Of a stretch of DNA of 64,000 bases, positions 47,944 to 60,562 are shown piece after piece (within the stretch, counting starts at the first letter, position 1; every line of letters begins with the position of its first letter). The DNA is from Dermatemys mawii (lineage: Eukaryota; Chordata; Testudines; Dermatemydidae). A program made the translations under genes and the position numbers. Location: assembly GCA_007922305.1 (NCBI GenBank), contig ML677351.1:9453558-9517557 (forward strand). The letters run 5' to 3'. Under the pieces are notes generated by a model. It saw only the letters and a program-made list of their open reading frames with translations. It was not told the DNA's origin and ran no database searches.

Positions 47944-49496
47944 CACATGATTGTTGCACACACTTCTGGACAGAGTTTAGGTTCTTGGGGGAAGAAGGGA
48001 AGAGAGGAGTTAATTGTATATTTCCATATTTTACCATGTTTGGATTTCTTTTAGCAATAACCTTAATTTTTAATTTCCAGAATTTGTAAAGTTTCATTTT
48101 GGGATAACTATAACATCCCTATAATGTTTGTGGCTCTTAAGTTACAGAAAAATACTTTCAATCTTAGCTAAACAGTAACACTTCTTGGTCTTGGAGTACA
48201 CACAGCAGACAGGAACATGTCTGAAACACTGTTTTGTAATCCACCCACTTAATTTTGAACCATAGAAGAATCTTGTTTCAATGGAGGCCTACATTAATAG
48301 GATTACAGCAAAGTAAAGCCATGCTTTTTCATTCAATGGCTCTTTAACTGCTCTAAGGCGTCTGTGTTTGCTCAGCCTTTCAATAAAGTGCCTCCTCAAA
48401 GTCCAAGGATTTTGATGTTAGGAGAATTGCTATCATTTATATCTTTCTGCACTACTCTCTTTATATCAGTTGATGAAGCTTAGAAATTTTCTTCAAAGTT
48501 ACAATCCACTCAATTTAAGTGTCTAGTAACAAGAAAGATAGTGCTTAAAAAGTAACAATACAAAAAGCATACCAAACTAAAAAGTAAATGAAATGTTTTG
48601 AGATATTTCAATCATTCAATCCATGTGATCACAGTGATTTCTTTGAAAAGAAGAATGATCTTTAGCAGAAAGTCTATAAAATGTCAAAAGCAATTAAGTT
48701 TTTAATTAGGGACACCAATGACCTCCATGAACAGTATTTCCTGTGGGGAAGGCAATTCACTGGAGTGGGCCAGAAATTGCTAAGCAACTGTGTGTTTTCT
48801 AAAAGATTTAACCAGCTAAGACAAACAGAGAACATTGGCTATCAAAGCATGCCCTAATAAAATCTCTTCTTTTTGGGTTTTTTTTGGAATGTTAGCTAAA
48901 TGGTACTTTATGGCTAGCTTCGATCCACAAAGCCTTAGGTTACAACTGTACACTTGTACAAATATATCTGCCCCTTTATTTTATAAATATGTCCAAATTA
49001 CCCTTTCTCTGTTGTCATGAACCACATAAACAACCATAAACTACAACTTTTAGTGGCTCTCTCTGGTACCTTTCCAAGCCTAGCCTCGACAAAGGCTGTT
49101 GCTATGCTACTGTATATTTTATGAACATGGTGGGGGAATGTCTCCCTCAAGCATTTCACACTTTGCTTCTGTGATCTACAATATACATTATATTTAATAA
49201 TTTATCGATGTTGCTGAAAGCTTTGACATCTTTAATGATTCCTTTAAAACTATTTACAGCAACTGTAATCTTCATGGCTATGTTACCATTAAAACAAATT
49301 ATCCCATTTTCTTAATTGAGGGTATGAAAATATCTCCAGCAATGCTTTTAGATATCAAGTAAACACCACTATCTCTCCTTGCCCTACAAGAGCCAATTAT
49401 TCACATTCTCGTTAATGTGATCCAAGTGTGTTTTAAAATCCTAGCAAATTATACATTTCTTTAGGAACATGTATAGTTTGGTAAACTCCGTGATTC
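47944..49496. other. No recognisable feature
   Basis: AT-rich non-coding DNA. Nothing recognised. Confidence 0.4.
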
Positions 49497-49570
49497 TCAT
49501 TCCAGTTTAGACTTCAGAGAGAGCTGGATGAGCTCATTCCACTTTAGACCTCTTGGAGAGCTGGATGAGC
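49497..49570. repeat. Tandem duplication of 37 bp
   Basis: Two directly adjacent 37-bp copies (49497-49533 and 49534-49570) both start TCATTCCA and end GAGAGCTGGATGAGC, with about six differences in the middle. Confidence 0.85.
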
Positions 49571-50049
49571 ATCCAAATTTATGAACGCTGCCTTCGTTAA
49601 AACTTTCAATGACTGCTATATCTTTTAATTAAGTGTGTTACAGAAGTATTTGCTTTTGCAATGTAGCCTCTTTTGTTTCAGCTACAAAGTGTTGGGAATA
49701 CTAACTTGTCTCCAGACTATGAAATAAAGCCTGGTTTCTGTTCAGTTGGATACCTTGACTGTAAATGTCCTAAAACAAATACAACTGAGAAAAATCAGCA
49801 AAACCAGTGAACCCTTGTATACAGAGAGCTTGAATGGGATGGCTGTCATTATCTACCACGTTAATTACTGAATTACTATGCTTTTATGATGTTTTGAAAT
49901 ACATATTTTAAAGCAAATAATTAAATTTAATCTTATGCATGCTTAATGACACATGAAACACCACTAAGTAAATGCAAATCATGTAAAATAGCATAATTAG
50001 TATTTTATGACTCAATTTCTAACACAGAAACAGAATTCTACTATTTATG
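49571..50049. other. No recognisable feature
   Basis: AT-rich non-coding DNA. Nothing recognised. Confidence 0.35.
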
Positions 50050-50200
50050 AGACACAAAAAGTAGGTAAGGCAATATCTTTTATTGGAACAACTTCTATTG
50101 GTGGAAGTACACATTTTTGGGCAACGCATAGTTCTTCTTTCAGGTCTGGAGAAGAAAGAAGAGGGTCTGAGCTCAGAGCTCTTCTTTAGACAGAGCTGAT
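50050..50200 (-). repeat. Possible PLE terminal fragment (second family)
   Basis: 'GGCAATATCTTTTATTGGAA', 'CAACTTCTATTGGTGGAAG' and 'TTCTTCTTTCAGGTCTGGAG' resemble a widespread reptile repeat whose complement holds a CTGAAGA...GAAA hammerhead-like layout. Here the GAAA box region is not preserved, so only the repeat similarity can be claimed. Confidence 0.4.
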
Positions 50201-50540
50201 CAGAACTTGCATTGATCCTTGTAAAATGATGTAACCCATAGATTATAAACTCTTCATAAAGTAATTATTCCTTTCTACACTGTCTAGTTTGACTCATGTA
50301 TGCACACATACACCACAAATTAAATATAGTAAAATAAAATAATAATAATTTGATTCTTCTATATTACAAATAAAGAGCCTCACTAGGCAGACTTTAATGG
50401 CAGATTCCTTACTAAGTTGAAGAGGTTCTCTTTTCCTCAGCCAGGCACTATCAAGTATCCAGATAGTATTCCTTTAGAGACAAATTCAGCTCCCTTCCTC
50501 TCTAACCACTCCAACTGGCTTAGAGGTCACATGGTACAAA

Positions 50541-50607
50541 GGTATGGGTGATTTGTGGAGTTTATACAGAGGTACAGAGGTAGGGGTGATTTGAGGAGCC
50601 TATACAG
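50541..50607. repeat. Local duplication of 29 bp
   Basis: Copies at 50541-50569 and 50579-50607 (GGTATGGGTGATTTG... and GGTAGGGGTGATTTG...) differ at four positions. Confidence 0.85.
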
Positions 50608-52063
50608 TCATGCAGGAGTGAGATAAAGACAAATCTGGTTCAGCAGAAGAGTGAAGAGGTATGAGAACTCAGATGTGCATTACTGACTATAAAGAAGCTC
50701 CAGATCCAGTATCAGGAATGAAGAGGAAGAAGAAGAGGGAGATAATTCATCGGTTCCCCATGAAGAACCCTAGTACACAGCCTGACGACTTGGACTGAAC
50801 ACACTGGGATCATTGCCACATGTTCTTTCACCTCTGTTTCAACTAAGAGATGGAATTAATGCAACATTGCCATTAGAATGATCCTCAAGAACATAGCAGT
50901 AAAGAACAAAAAGAATAAAAATACAGTAAGTGGGGAAATCTGTGAAAAAAAGATGTGTTGGGAGAGCAATATGTAATGAATTTAGGACTTTTACTAGTAA
51001 ATACTCAAAATCTCTATGCTCCCTAAGCTATCTTCAATAAGACTGAGCAGTACTGGAACTATACAAAGATAGCCCAAGCTGTAGTTAAAGGTTATAGATC
51101 AGCCTACAATCATATAAAGAATGACAATGAAATGCAGGAACTAGGTTAATGCAACATTGCTGTTCAGATTTAAATCATATAGAAGTTAGAATTTTCAGTT
51201 AGATTTACAAAATCTCTGGCATCCTTGCACAAATGTAGCATTTTCTGTTCATATATCTGGAGTCAAAGATAAAACGTGTATTTTTTTCTCTCGCCATACT
51301 TAAAAACATTTGATAGCTACATATGATAAACCCCAATCTCTGCATGCATTTTTAAAACTTTGAAAATAATGGATGGCTTAGTAATACTTGATTTTTTTCT
51401 CAGCTCTTGCTAACACTTCTTGGCTGAAGGGAGGGAGAAGGGATACTGTCCTGAGGTGAAAAGTTAGGACAGGGAAATCAGCAGATAAAGTGTTAGATCA
51501 AAAACTCTGCTGAGAAATTGCCACCAATAAGAAGAAACAAAAAACCCTTTCAAAGATTAAACTTAAGCTATTGCTTGTGCAAGTAGTAACTAGAAAGCAA
51601 GAGTCAGGACAAATGAGTGCAACAACGAAGCACCCACAGTGAGAACCACATGGGGAGAGAGAAGGTGAAAGCCTTTGATCATTTAAGCAGTCTTGGGGTC
51701 AGCTGGCTCCTATACCTGACAAAGGTAGTAGCAGTTGTGTAGGCACAGCAGCAGCAGAACTCCATCCACTCCTCTCCTACTGACTATACATTTAGCATAG
51801 CAGTGGTACTGCCAGGGTAGAGAGCGTAAGCTTGACTTTTAAAATATCTAGAATGTGAAGCAGTCTAACGATACATCTTGGAGAATTCCCCTCAGTTCAC
51901 ACAACCAAGACTCTAATTATGGAACAAATACTGATTGTTGTATTTGTATTTGTCTAGTTGCCATTAGGTTTTTATCTGTTTAAAAAAAAGTTACATAAAT
52001 TCTCTTTATAAAAGTCAGTGATGCATCTGTACATCAGTCTCTGTTGTTAGCCTTCTTCTTTCT
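50608..52063. other. No recognisable feature
   Basis: AT-rich non-coding DNA. Nothing recognised. Confidence 0.4.
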
Positions 52064-53549
52064 TCACTCTTGCTTTGCTGTGGACAGATATTTAAGTGGA
52101 TCGTTTGGCCCACTTTTCACGTCCCTTTGCATGCCCTGCAATGTGTTCTTGGTTCTGTCAAATGTCACTTTGTCATTATGTAGTGCACAATAAGTGGAAA
52201 TTTCCCTGAAATACTTCTGGATATCCTTTTTTCCCTTCTTGTGTTGTTCTAGGACACAGGAGGCAGCATTCTCTTTGTAAAAACACAGTACATTTAAGGT
52301 CACATTCTTAATGATTAGGTAAGTAGTTAAGATAATATACCTATTTTTGCCCTCTAACACATCCTGCATTTACAACTGGTCAGGTTCTGTGTCCCCGTCT
52401 ATATCTTAGTATGATCATCATCCACCTATTTAAGAGTGGAGTATCTCTAGAATTGATCCAGAAATGGTTTCCTTCCCTTGTTACCTTCTTCAAGCTTGCT
52501 TTACCTTTCATCACATCCATTCCACTTCTAGACACAAACTTTCCTGTCTTTCAGTGGTGGCTACTCTTTGTGATTTCTCCAAGCAGGATTCTTTCTTCTA
52601 GCAAATTAACTGCCATTTTCATTTCCTCCGCCCCCATCCTCTACCAGGAGCATTTGTACAAGTGTCTTTAGAAATGAGGTTTCAGCTTCTGCATTTAACT
52701 AATTACATTTAAAAAGAAATCACATTTTTAAATAAAACGAACCTTTCCGAATAATCAACTATTTGACACTGAAGAGCAGTACTTGACACACCGGTGATAT
52801 GGAAACACAGTGCTAAGTCAAATGATTTTCTGTTCAGCTGTAATGTTCTTCCAACAACAAATGAAAACATAAAAATAAGAAATAAGCAATGCAACACAGA
52901 GAGAAAATATTAAAATCACTGAAAGATTTTTTTCTTTTTAATAAAAATGGCTCTACAGCAAGTCTCATCTCCTAGACGTTCTGCACATATTCTTGCCACA
53001 TACTTTTGTTGCAAGACATCATGATGGGTTTCCATCCTCTGCAGCTACCATTAAAATGTTAACTGAAATCAAACAATTGGAGAAAGGCCCTCAAGGTTAA
53101 CACCTTTGGCTGAGGTTTTGTGCCGAGCAGAGTTTTAACACACTTTAAGGGCAGCATTGAGCAATGTTTTTGTTATATGGCAACTGTTCTGTTTCAGTAG
53201 CTTTATGGGGAGCCTTTAAGCATTGTTAAAGTAGTTTTTAAAAGCTGGGTGGTTTTGAGAGGGACTTCACACATTCCTCACAATGTTTTGCTTACAGCAC
53301 TTACCAAGTGCTATGCAGGATTACTCACGTGGTTTTCAGTGGCGAGTGTTTGGTGATGGAGGAGGGGGAAAGAAGGGGTTATAAAAGTACATTCTGTGTC
53401 AGATACCTTCAGTGTTAATGCAGTTTTGTTTCCCTTGTCTGTATTATCACATACATTGTTAAAGCCACAAAGACATTTCAGTTAACCTGTTTTCTGCTTT
53501 TCATTCTGGTGCTTTGCACAGCAACAGTTATTTCACTGTCCTGAACAAC
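52064..53549 (-). other. Candidate spliced gene, unidentified
   Basis: Three blocks on the minus strand look like exons in compatible phases. Block A, 53549-53487 (63 bp, 21 codons, 'VVQDSEITVAVQ...'), follows a long T-tract and AAG, and ends CAG before GTTAAC. Block B, 52837-52743 (95 bp, 'LNRKSFDLALCFHITG...'), follows a pyrimidine-rich tract and ACAG, and ends GAAAG before GTTCGT. Block C, 52340-52064 (92 codons and TGA), is rich in Lys, Glu and Asp ('KKGKKDIQKYFREISTYC'), unlike most chance frames here, but its acceptor is weak. A to B joins in phase 0 and B to C in phase 2. I recognise no family, and no upstream exon or promoter was found. Chance is a real alternative. Confidence 0.2.
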
Positions 53550-53899
53550 CTTAAAAAAAAAACAAAACACATTAGCAAATTCATGGTCCAGGAGGGTGCG
53601 GAGAAAAGGGTTTGTGGGAAGGATTAAATTGTTTGCCTTGCAATCGCAGCAGACTCCTAAGAATTCACAATAATGTGCCGTGAATTCTGCCACCCAGTCC
53701 CAAACATGTGACAAGTATCACACTGATCATTCTCAGAAAAGAAAGTGCATATACAAGTGGAGTGAACAGTAACTTATTTACACACAAACATTCATCGAAC
53801 AGAGTTAAAATGTTTTTAACAGGAACAAATTGACCAAAAAAAAAGTAAAATTCTCTGACATACACTGATGTCTATGACATGTCCTTGCCTTTTTCTTGC

Positions 53900-55760
53900 C
53901 CCTCAGCCTGACAAGAGGAGGTGGTTGGAAATAGATGAAGAATACTGTGCAGGGAGACAACTTGGATATATCCTGTGTGGGCTTGAGGTTAGAACACAGG
54001 CTGGGTTACAAAACAGGATTGGGCTCATTGTTCTTCTCCTGAATGCTCTGGATTGGAGGGTTTCCCTATGAGGGAGTTCGGATGCTTGTGGAGAATGTTT
54101 TGCTGGACATGCTCCTCCCCATTACAGTGGTGGTAGGATTCAGTACTTCAGCAGCAGCCTGTCTGGCAGCTTAAGGAGGAAGTGGAGAAGGTGATTCTTA
54201 TTCCCAGAGAGAAGCAGCAATCACAGTGAAGGGTGGGCCCTTAAAGCATTCTGTCACCAGCTGGACTGGTGACTTCATAATCTCATCCTCTCTGTGCATG
54301 GTCCCACTGCCTATGTGCTGTCTCTTCATTTGTCCAAATGCCATGTCCTTAAGAGCCCATTCCTCCCTTGCCTTAAGAAAGTTGAATTGCTCTTGACTCC
54401 TTCAATCTATGCCAAGAAGCAGGTCTTCCAGGATCCTTTTGCATCTTCCTCTCCCATCTCTGCAGTACCAATGGAATGGTTTCTTGCACTATTTTTGTTG
54501 AAATGTTCTAATGCTTACAGTGCACCAACAGGCTTGGTTGGGGTGTGGTTCAGTTCCTTCAGGGATAACATTACCAGTCATCTTTTTTGTCTTTAAAAGT
54601 TGACTATAGAAGTTTTGAATGTACCAGAATGCAAAAGAGAAGTGATTTTCCAGTACTGTGGAGGATGTCTGATGAACACCTTTGCATGCTATAGAGAGCA
54701 GAAAGCTGCTTTTGAACCATGATTCATGATCACCTGTAGTGATCAATAGATTTCAGCAGAAAACTGTTTTGAAGTGCTCAGCACAGGCTGTTACTACCAC
54801 TGGTGGTGTGGGGAAGATGTCATGGACATTTATACCTTCAGGTAAAGATCAGGCAGCAAAGAGTATTATGGGAATGGCCCTGGAGGGCTATGATAAGTGA
54901 CCTGTCATATACTCTTTTCTCCTGTGCACACTGCACTGTAGAATGGGTATTGTTACCTGAAAGTAGGCCAGCTAGTAAGCTTAGGAAGGACTAATGACCC
55001 ACTAGAGTTTGGCAGAAAGCAGCACATTATACTGACAGTTATGTTCAAAAGAAGAGGAGGGGGTCGTTACACTCGCATACTCCCCCTTCCAGGACAGGAA
55101 CGGCACTGGAGACGTCAGGATCCTTCAAGGCAAGTGTCCCACAGCGCAGGATGGTGCGATGAAGGCAAGTCCTCCCAAGGCACGATGGAATGCAATGTGG
55201 CAAACCAACGGCCAGGTGGTCCGGGCAAAGGGCCTTCACGGAGGCTTGTAGGTGCACACTCCGTGCCCCTTCCCCTTTTAAAGGCCAGCTCCTCATGACC
55301 TGTGACTAGAGATGACTTGGCCGCATCTGGTTGGTCACATTCCACCTGGGGCAATGTCCATGCAGTGGGTGTGTGAGTGCAGCCTAATTAGAGTTCCATA
55401 CACCTTTTCTGCCTGGGAGCTCGTCTGACCTTCCAGCTGTTTAAGCAGCCCGTTCATCCCACAAGTATTCTGGGTGGGAGGAGAGGAAGCCACTTCACAG
55501 GTATTCAGAGAGGGAGAAGAGACTAAAAGGGTGGGGAAGTGTAACAGACCTTTTGAACATTCAGGTAATAGCATACTGGTCACTGCTGCTCCTACAACAG
55601 GTAGGGGGCCATACCACAGCTGAGATGTGTATATACCCTTCATGTGTGGCAGCTTTTGTGCACTAGACTGTCCTTCAAGAACATGCTTCCAGGCTTCAGT
55701 TGTGAACAACAGAGGGGCTGTAGCACAAGAAGTGCACATGTATCTATACAGTCAAAAGTA
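53900..55760. other. Unassigned patch rich in open frames
   Basis: The patch is less AT-rich than its surroundings and has frames on both strands (54294-54596 +, 55041-55298 +, 55335-55739 -). On the minus strand, CTTTAAAAGG near 55286-55277 looks like a TATA box about 60 bp after a TGTGACC, so part of it might be a decayed LTR or a retroposed sequence. I could not match any frame to a family. Confidence 0.3.
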
Positions 55761-58055
55761 GGGATGCACCCACAGGATGTTTCTTTAAAAATATATATAA
55801 TACCTACATGAGCTGACTATCTAATTCCCTTTAGCACTTTTGAAAATCACAGCCTTGCCCATTGAAGAAAAGAATTTGTTGGTCTTAAGTCAAAATGAAC
55901 ATTCAATTTTCTGGTCTCACCTGAGCAAGATCACCCACAACGAGCAGCTTGCACTTGAGAAAGAGTCAGAAGTGGAATAGCTACATTTTCCCAGGTCAGG
56001 AAAGAGGTAAAGTGGCAAGAAATTGTATAATAGCATGCACCAGTATTAACTAGTTAATTATATCAATATCTCTAAATTAATATATCTAGAATATAACTCA
56101 GTCTGAGTCAACAACGTACAACACAGAGGAGTAGAAATTAGTAAAGGGTAAGCATCACAAGTGTACAGATTTAACAGAGTCTATCATTAACTGGCCAAGA
56201 TTTCTTTTACTTCCTTGTTTTAGGCCATTCAGAAATGCAGTTTTTAATGGCATTTCAATAGTACTACTGCAATCCAAAATCAGGAAGTACATTAAGCAAA
56301 AATAAAGTTCGCTAACATTTGTTTCATACTCTAACAAAAGCTTCAACAGTTAGCAATTACTAGCCAACTATGTAAAATGCAATATATTCAAAAATACAAT
56401 ATATAAATATGTTTTTCTGTATCTTACAGACTTCCTCTGTCCTTGTGTTATAATCAGGCATTCAAGATTATATTGAACACCAAGCTGAGTTGAATTTAAA
56501 GAAGCAGCACTCCCATTGGAGAGCTCTTGGCTCTGGAACTTCATTCTCCTCCTTAGTTTGACAGAACTTTCATTTGCTCACTTTGAAGACAAGACCGTGA
56601 TTTATTCTGAGGAAACTGGTTGTATGAAAAGAAGAAGGAATGACATTGGTTTTGCTTGTTTCAGAGGATCTTGTTGAAATTGAGTTTGTATTTGTATTTT
56701 CTTAGTTTTTAATAAGTGTATCTGTGGACTCCCAGAGCTGTTAAGACAGATAAAATTAAAATAAAATATGTGTGTGTTTTAAATCTTTAATTCTATCAAA
56801 TATCAAATCTCACCTATGTCTTTCTTGTATATTCTACACAAACAAATGCATGCACAAACTAAACGCACATTGGATGGATATCCATACAAGAAATCTGGCT
56901 AAATGCACACTTGAACATCTCTCTACATGTCCTGGCATTTTTGTTGAGCCAAAAGCAGAATATCAACAAAAATATACACATATTAAAGTTACAGAAAGTA
57001 TGTGAAATAAGATATGGGATACAAATCCAAAACATATTTAAAGAACTTACTCACTTCAGCTGAAGTTTCAGCCCTTTCGTTTGTCCTACACTTGAAGTCA
57101 CAACTTGTTTATTTCAGTTTGTGATAGTGAGATAGAGCGTTTCTTTCATAAGTTGATTATCCAGGGAAAAAGCAGCCTAAGTTCAACAAAGTCTATTTGT
57201 TGTAATATGTTCTACGTGTTAAATGGTAGACAAATAATATATGAAGAAAAAATTGTCACTTTCAATTTTAAGTGATATGGTTTTTTACTCGCAAAATTAT
57301 GTTCAAATCAAGGAAAAAAGACGACATTTCCTACACCACTATTTAAAGGTAATCTTCTAGTCTGCCTGTGTTTTAATTATAAAGGGCTCCTAATCTGTTT
57401 ACACCTTGAAGCTCCTGAATGTGAGCTGTTTGCACCTGGATTTTAACAGGATACTTTTCAACTCTCTTATATTTACAGAAGATAAGAAGGTCCTGTTCCT
57501 GACCTCTACTGATGCACAGCTCAAAAAAGATTGGCTAATCAGTGGTGTCATTACAATAGCCTGTTACTATAGCCTGTAGGTATTTCAGGAGAAACTAGTA
57601 AGTACCTAGAACAGAGGCAAAACATATTTTGAAATAAAAAAAGTAATCTTTTAAATAAATAAATACTAAGTCATTTGAAATTACTAGATTTGATGTAATA
57701 AGTTAAAACATAGGAACCACTTTTCCTCACTGCTTTTTCCCTTTGCACTTTTTGTCAAATTCCTCTTGTGTAGAGAAAACAAGGGTAACTTTTAGGGCTT
57801 TGTGTTTGTCTGGCAAGTGAAAGAAAAAACTTGTCATTCCAAGCTGTTAACACCTCCCACTCCTACAAAAGACAAAAGGTTTTGTCACTGATAAGTGCCA
57901 GTGTGACCAGCACTAACACCGCTAATGCCGCTTGTTGCAGGTGGAAGATTTTTGGTGGCAGGAGAACTCTCTTGCCAACAAATAGTGGCTACTCTGAATG
58001 TCTTTTAGCAGCACAGCTGTAATGGCACAGCCATGCCGCTAAAAGCTGCATAGTG
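55761..58055. other. No recognisable feature
   Basis: AT-rich non-coding DNA. Nothing recognised. Confidence 0.4.
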
Positions 58056-58063
58056 TAGTCATA

Positions 58064-58750
58064 GGGCATGATTACACTTGCAGGTTTATAGTGGTATTGG
58101 TTACAGCTGTCCTCATATACAGCTATAGGGATAGCGCTATAGCGTGGCCACACTGACACCCGCCAGCGCTATAGTGTGGCCACATTTGCGGCACTTCAGG
58201 TGGCATTGTAAGCAGCGCATTAGGGCAGGTATACCAGCATTCAGCTGGGTGCAACGTGCTTTTCAAACAAGGGGGGTGAGCGGGGACGTGTTGTGTGTAT
58301 GGGGAGGGAGAGAGTGAGTGGTTTTTCTGTGCTTCTGAGAGCCCGTCAGCGCATGTCCGTTCACAGAGAAGATTAGCAGGCTTTGTTTTCACACAGGCTC
58401 CCTCCTTAAACATTTGCATTGCTTATCTGCCGAGTTAAGAGAGAAACGCTGAAAAGGTACTTCTGCATTCCTCCAGCCGAGTTCAAAAGAAAGGGAAGAG
58501 ACGTCAATTGCCTTAAATGGCTCCAGGCATCTGAAGAGATCACTTGTAGCGCAGTGGGTGTCCACATTCTCGCCGTAGCGCTACAGTGGGAGCACTACAG
58601 CCTTTATTCCCCATGTGGAGGTGGATTACCAGGAGCGCTATAACTCCGAGGTTATAGCACTCTACATACCTCGCCAGTGTGGACAGGTAGTGAGTTATTG
58701 CGCTCGTGGGGGCTTTATAGCGCTATAAAGTGCCAGTGTAACCATGGCCA
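58064..58750. mobile_element. Large MITE, 'GCATGATTACACTTGCA' ends
   Basis: The left GGGCATGATTACACTTGCA and right TGCCAGTGTAACCATGGCC ends are inverted. Flanks TAGTCATA (58056-58063) and TAGTCTTA (58751-58758) agree at 7 of 8, supporting a hAT-type insertion. A tandem subrepeat near the left end has copies at 58133-58155 and 58165-58187 (AGCGCTATAGYGTGGCCACA). AGCGCTA/TAGCGCT words recur near both ends. No transposase frame. Confidence 0.88.
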
Positions 58751-58758
58751 TAGTCTTA

Positions 58759-59996
58759 GGCTCTATTGAAAATGGAGTTTGGGGCACTAATCTGTCATAA
58801 CCATTAACCTACAGGAAGAATGTGACAATATTTCAACAAAAGAAAATTATGAAAGCAATTCCATGTTAACTTTAAAAAGTCTAATGGCAGTCTCATAGCT
58901 AAGGGAGGCTGACCCAGATGTTGATTATCCATCTGTCTCCAACCTGCAGCAAGTTATACAGGAAAAATGTGTTAGTCCAAATTGTCCACCTCTCATAAAA
59001 ACTGCTTCTAAAATGGCACAATTTATTAAATATAATTCAAATAGAAATGTTTCTTCCTTTCACTTACGGTATTAAATAGAAAGCAGGAAATAGCATGCAC
59101 CTTTTCAATGTCAAATAGATTCATGTTATTAGAATCTTATGCCTTTTTCACTCCAAATCAAAGTTTTACATGATACATTCCCATATTTGTATGCTGTATA
59201 TTTTATTCATTGATATTAACTTTAACATATAAACTACCTTGATGGAATTTGGCATTTGGCTGATCCTAAATTAAGTTCTAGTCTTCATTTGTTGTATAAA
59301 GCATGAATTGTAATAGGCAGGGACAGTTACATAACTGTACTTCAAAGCAGTCTGCAAACCAAGCAGCTACAAAGCAACATCTTTGCCTTCAGCAATCACA
59401 CTCTAGTGACTCATTCAAGTGACCTTATTTGCTCATTAGAAGCTCTAGGTGCAGGTTGCAAATGTCAGAGAGCCTGAATCTGCATTTGAAAAAAATACAA
59501 CTTGCAGCATTTTAATGGTAATATTCCTGAGATTTCAGGTCACATCTAATTTTATTTACTTATCTGTATTTTTGACTTCAACTGTTGTTATTTCTCCTAA
59601 ATCCAAGCCCACAATGAACATGCTACACTTCAGTATTCATTCACTCTAGCCTGTAAATACTTTTATACTTTCATGCCATATGGGAAAAAGTAGGCTTGTA
59701 ATTAAATAACCATTTCTCCTGGCAACATTAAAATTGTGTTTTTTCTACCTACTCTTCAGCAGTAAATGAGACCTTGTAATGACAGAAACATGAACACAGG
59801 GGAAAAACCCACAATTTTCTCTTTAGGGATAGATGAGCTAATAGAGATTCACATTGACACTAAACTATGAAATGTTGTGGTGCAATCTTATTGTTAAAAT
59901 TGCAGCTAACCCTTCAATGAGCTCTTAGTAGGTGGGACTCTGGATAGACTCAACTTATGGCAGGATTTCTGATCTTTCATACACAATGAACAATAC
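58759..59996. other. No recognisable feature
   Basis: AT-rich non-coding DNA. Nothing recognised. Confidence 0.4.
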
Positions 59997-60402
59997 ACAC
60001 CTCTACCCTGATATAACGTGGTCCGATATAATGCGAATTCGGATATAACGCGGTATAGTAGGGCTCCAAATTTGCATTACTGCAAGTGGTTCCTCTGTGT
60101 CCCCCCCTTACTTGCTGCCCCCCGCCGCCTCCACCTCCTCCCACAAGCATGTCACAGTTCCACTTCTCCCACCTCCCTCCCTTCCTGTGCCAATCAACTG
60201 CTTGGCATGGCAAGCCTGGAAGGGAGGGAGAGGGGAGAAGCGGAGTGTTGGCGGCACGCTGAGGGGAGGAGACAGAGACAGAGTGGAGGTGAGCTGGGGC
60301 GGGGAGCAGTTCCTCTCCCTACCCACATATAATGCTGTCTCACCTATAACACAGCGAGATTTTTTGGCTCCAGAGGACCGCGTTATATCAGGGTAGAGGT
60401 GT
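59997..60402. mobile_element. MITE with 'CACCTCTACCCTGATATAACG' ends
   Basis: Inverted ends ACACCTCTACCCTGATATAA (59997-60016) and TTATATCAGGGTAGAGGTGT (60383-60402) match exactly. A TA follows at the right (60402-60403), with CA at the equivalent left position, so a TA target with one mutation is possible. The interior is GC-rich (60100-60310), in contrast to the flanks. Frames on both strands there are compositional. Confidence 0.88.
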
Positions 60403-60494
60403 ACTCTGTGACAATAAAATAAGCCAAAATCACCCAATTAATAAATGTGAACTTGGTGCATGTAAAAGCGGATGGACTGACAGCAGTAGCACAA

Positions 60495-60562
60495 TCATAG
60501 ATATATAGTTTATGAAGCCAGAAGGGACATTGCATTCATCTAGTCCTCTAATAAAACACTAA
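60495..60562. repeat. CR1 UTR-like scrap
   Basis: 'AATCATAGATATATAGTTTATG' with 'GCCAGAAGGGACATTGCATT' and 'CATCTAGTCC' resembles the 'aatcatag...agaagggacc...catctagtc' segment linked with CR1 in reptiles and birds. Orientation not assigned. Confidence 0.45.

Noticed and set aside
50050..50200. Second hammerhead ribozyme on the minus strand
   Set aside because: The repeat family resembles one with a hammerhead-like layout, but this copy lacks the GAAA box and a closed helix III.
52709..52897. Signal-peptide-like start 'LHCLFLIFMFSFVVG' on the minus strand
   Set aside because: The apparent start is GTG and an in-frame stop lies just upstream. The hydrophobic stretch is better read as the pyrimidine tract before a candidate acceptor.
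56155..56346. Possible minus-strand exon after a good pyrimidine tract and GCAG
   Set aside because: A single acceptor-like site with a short frame and no convincing partner exon. Such sites are common by chance.
60018..60437. Frames of about 100 codons on both strands
   Set aside because: Explained by the GC-rich interior of a MITE with exact inverted ends.
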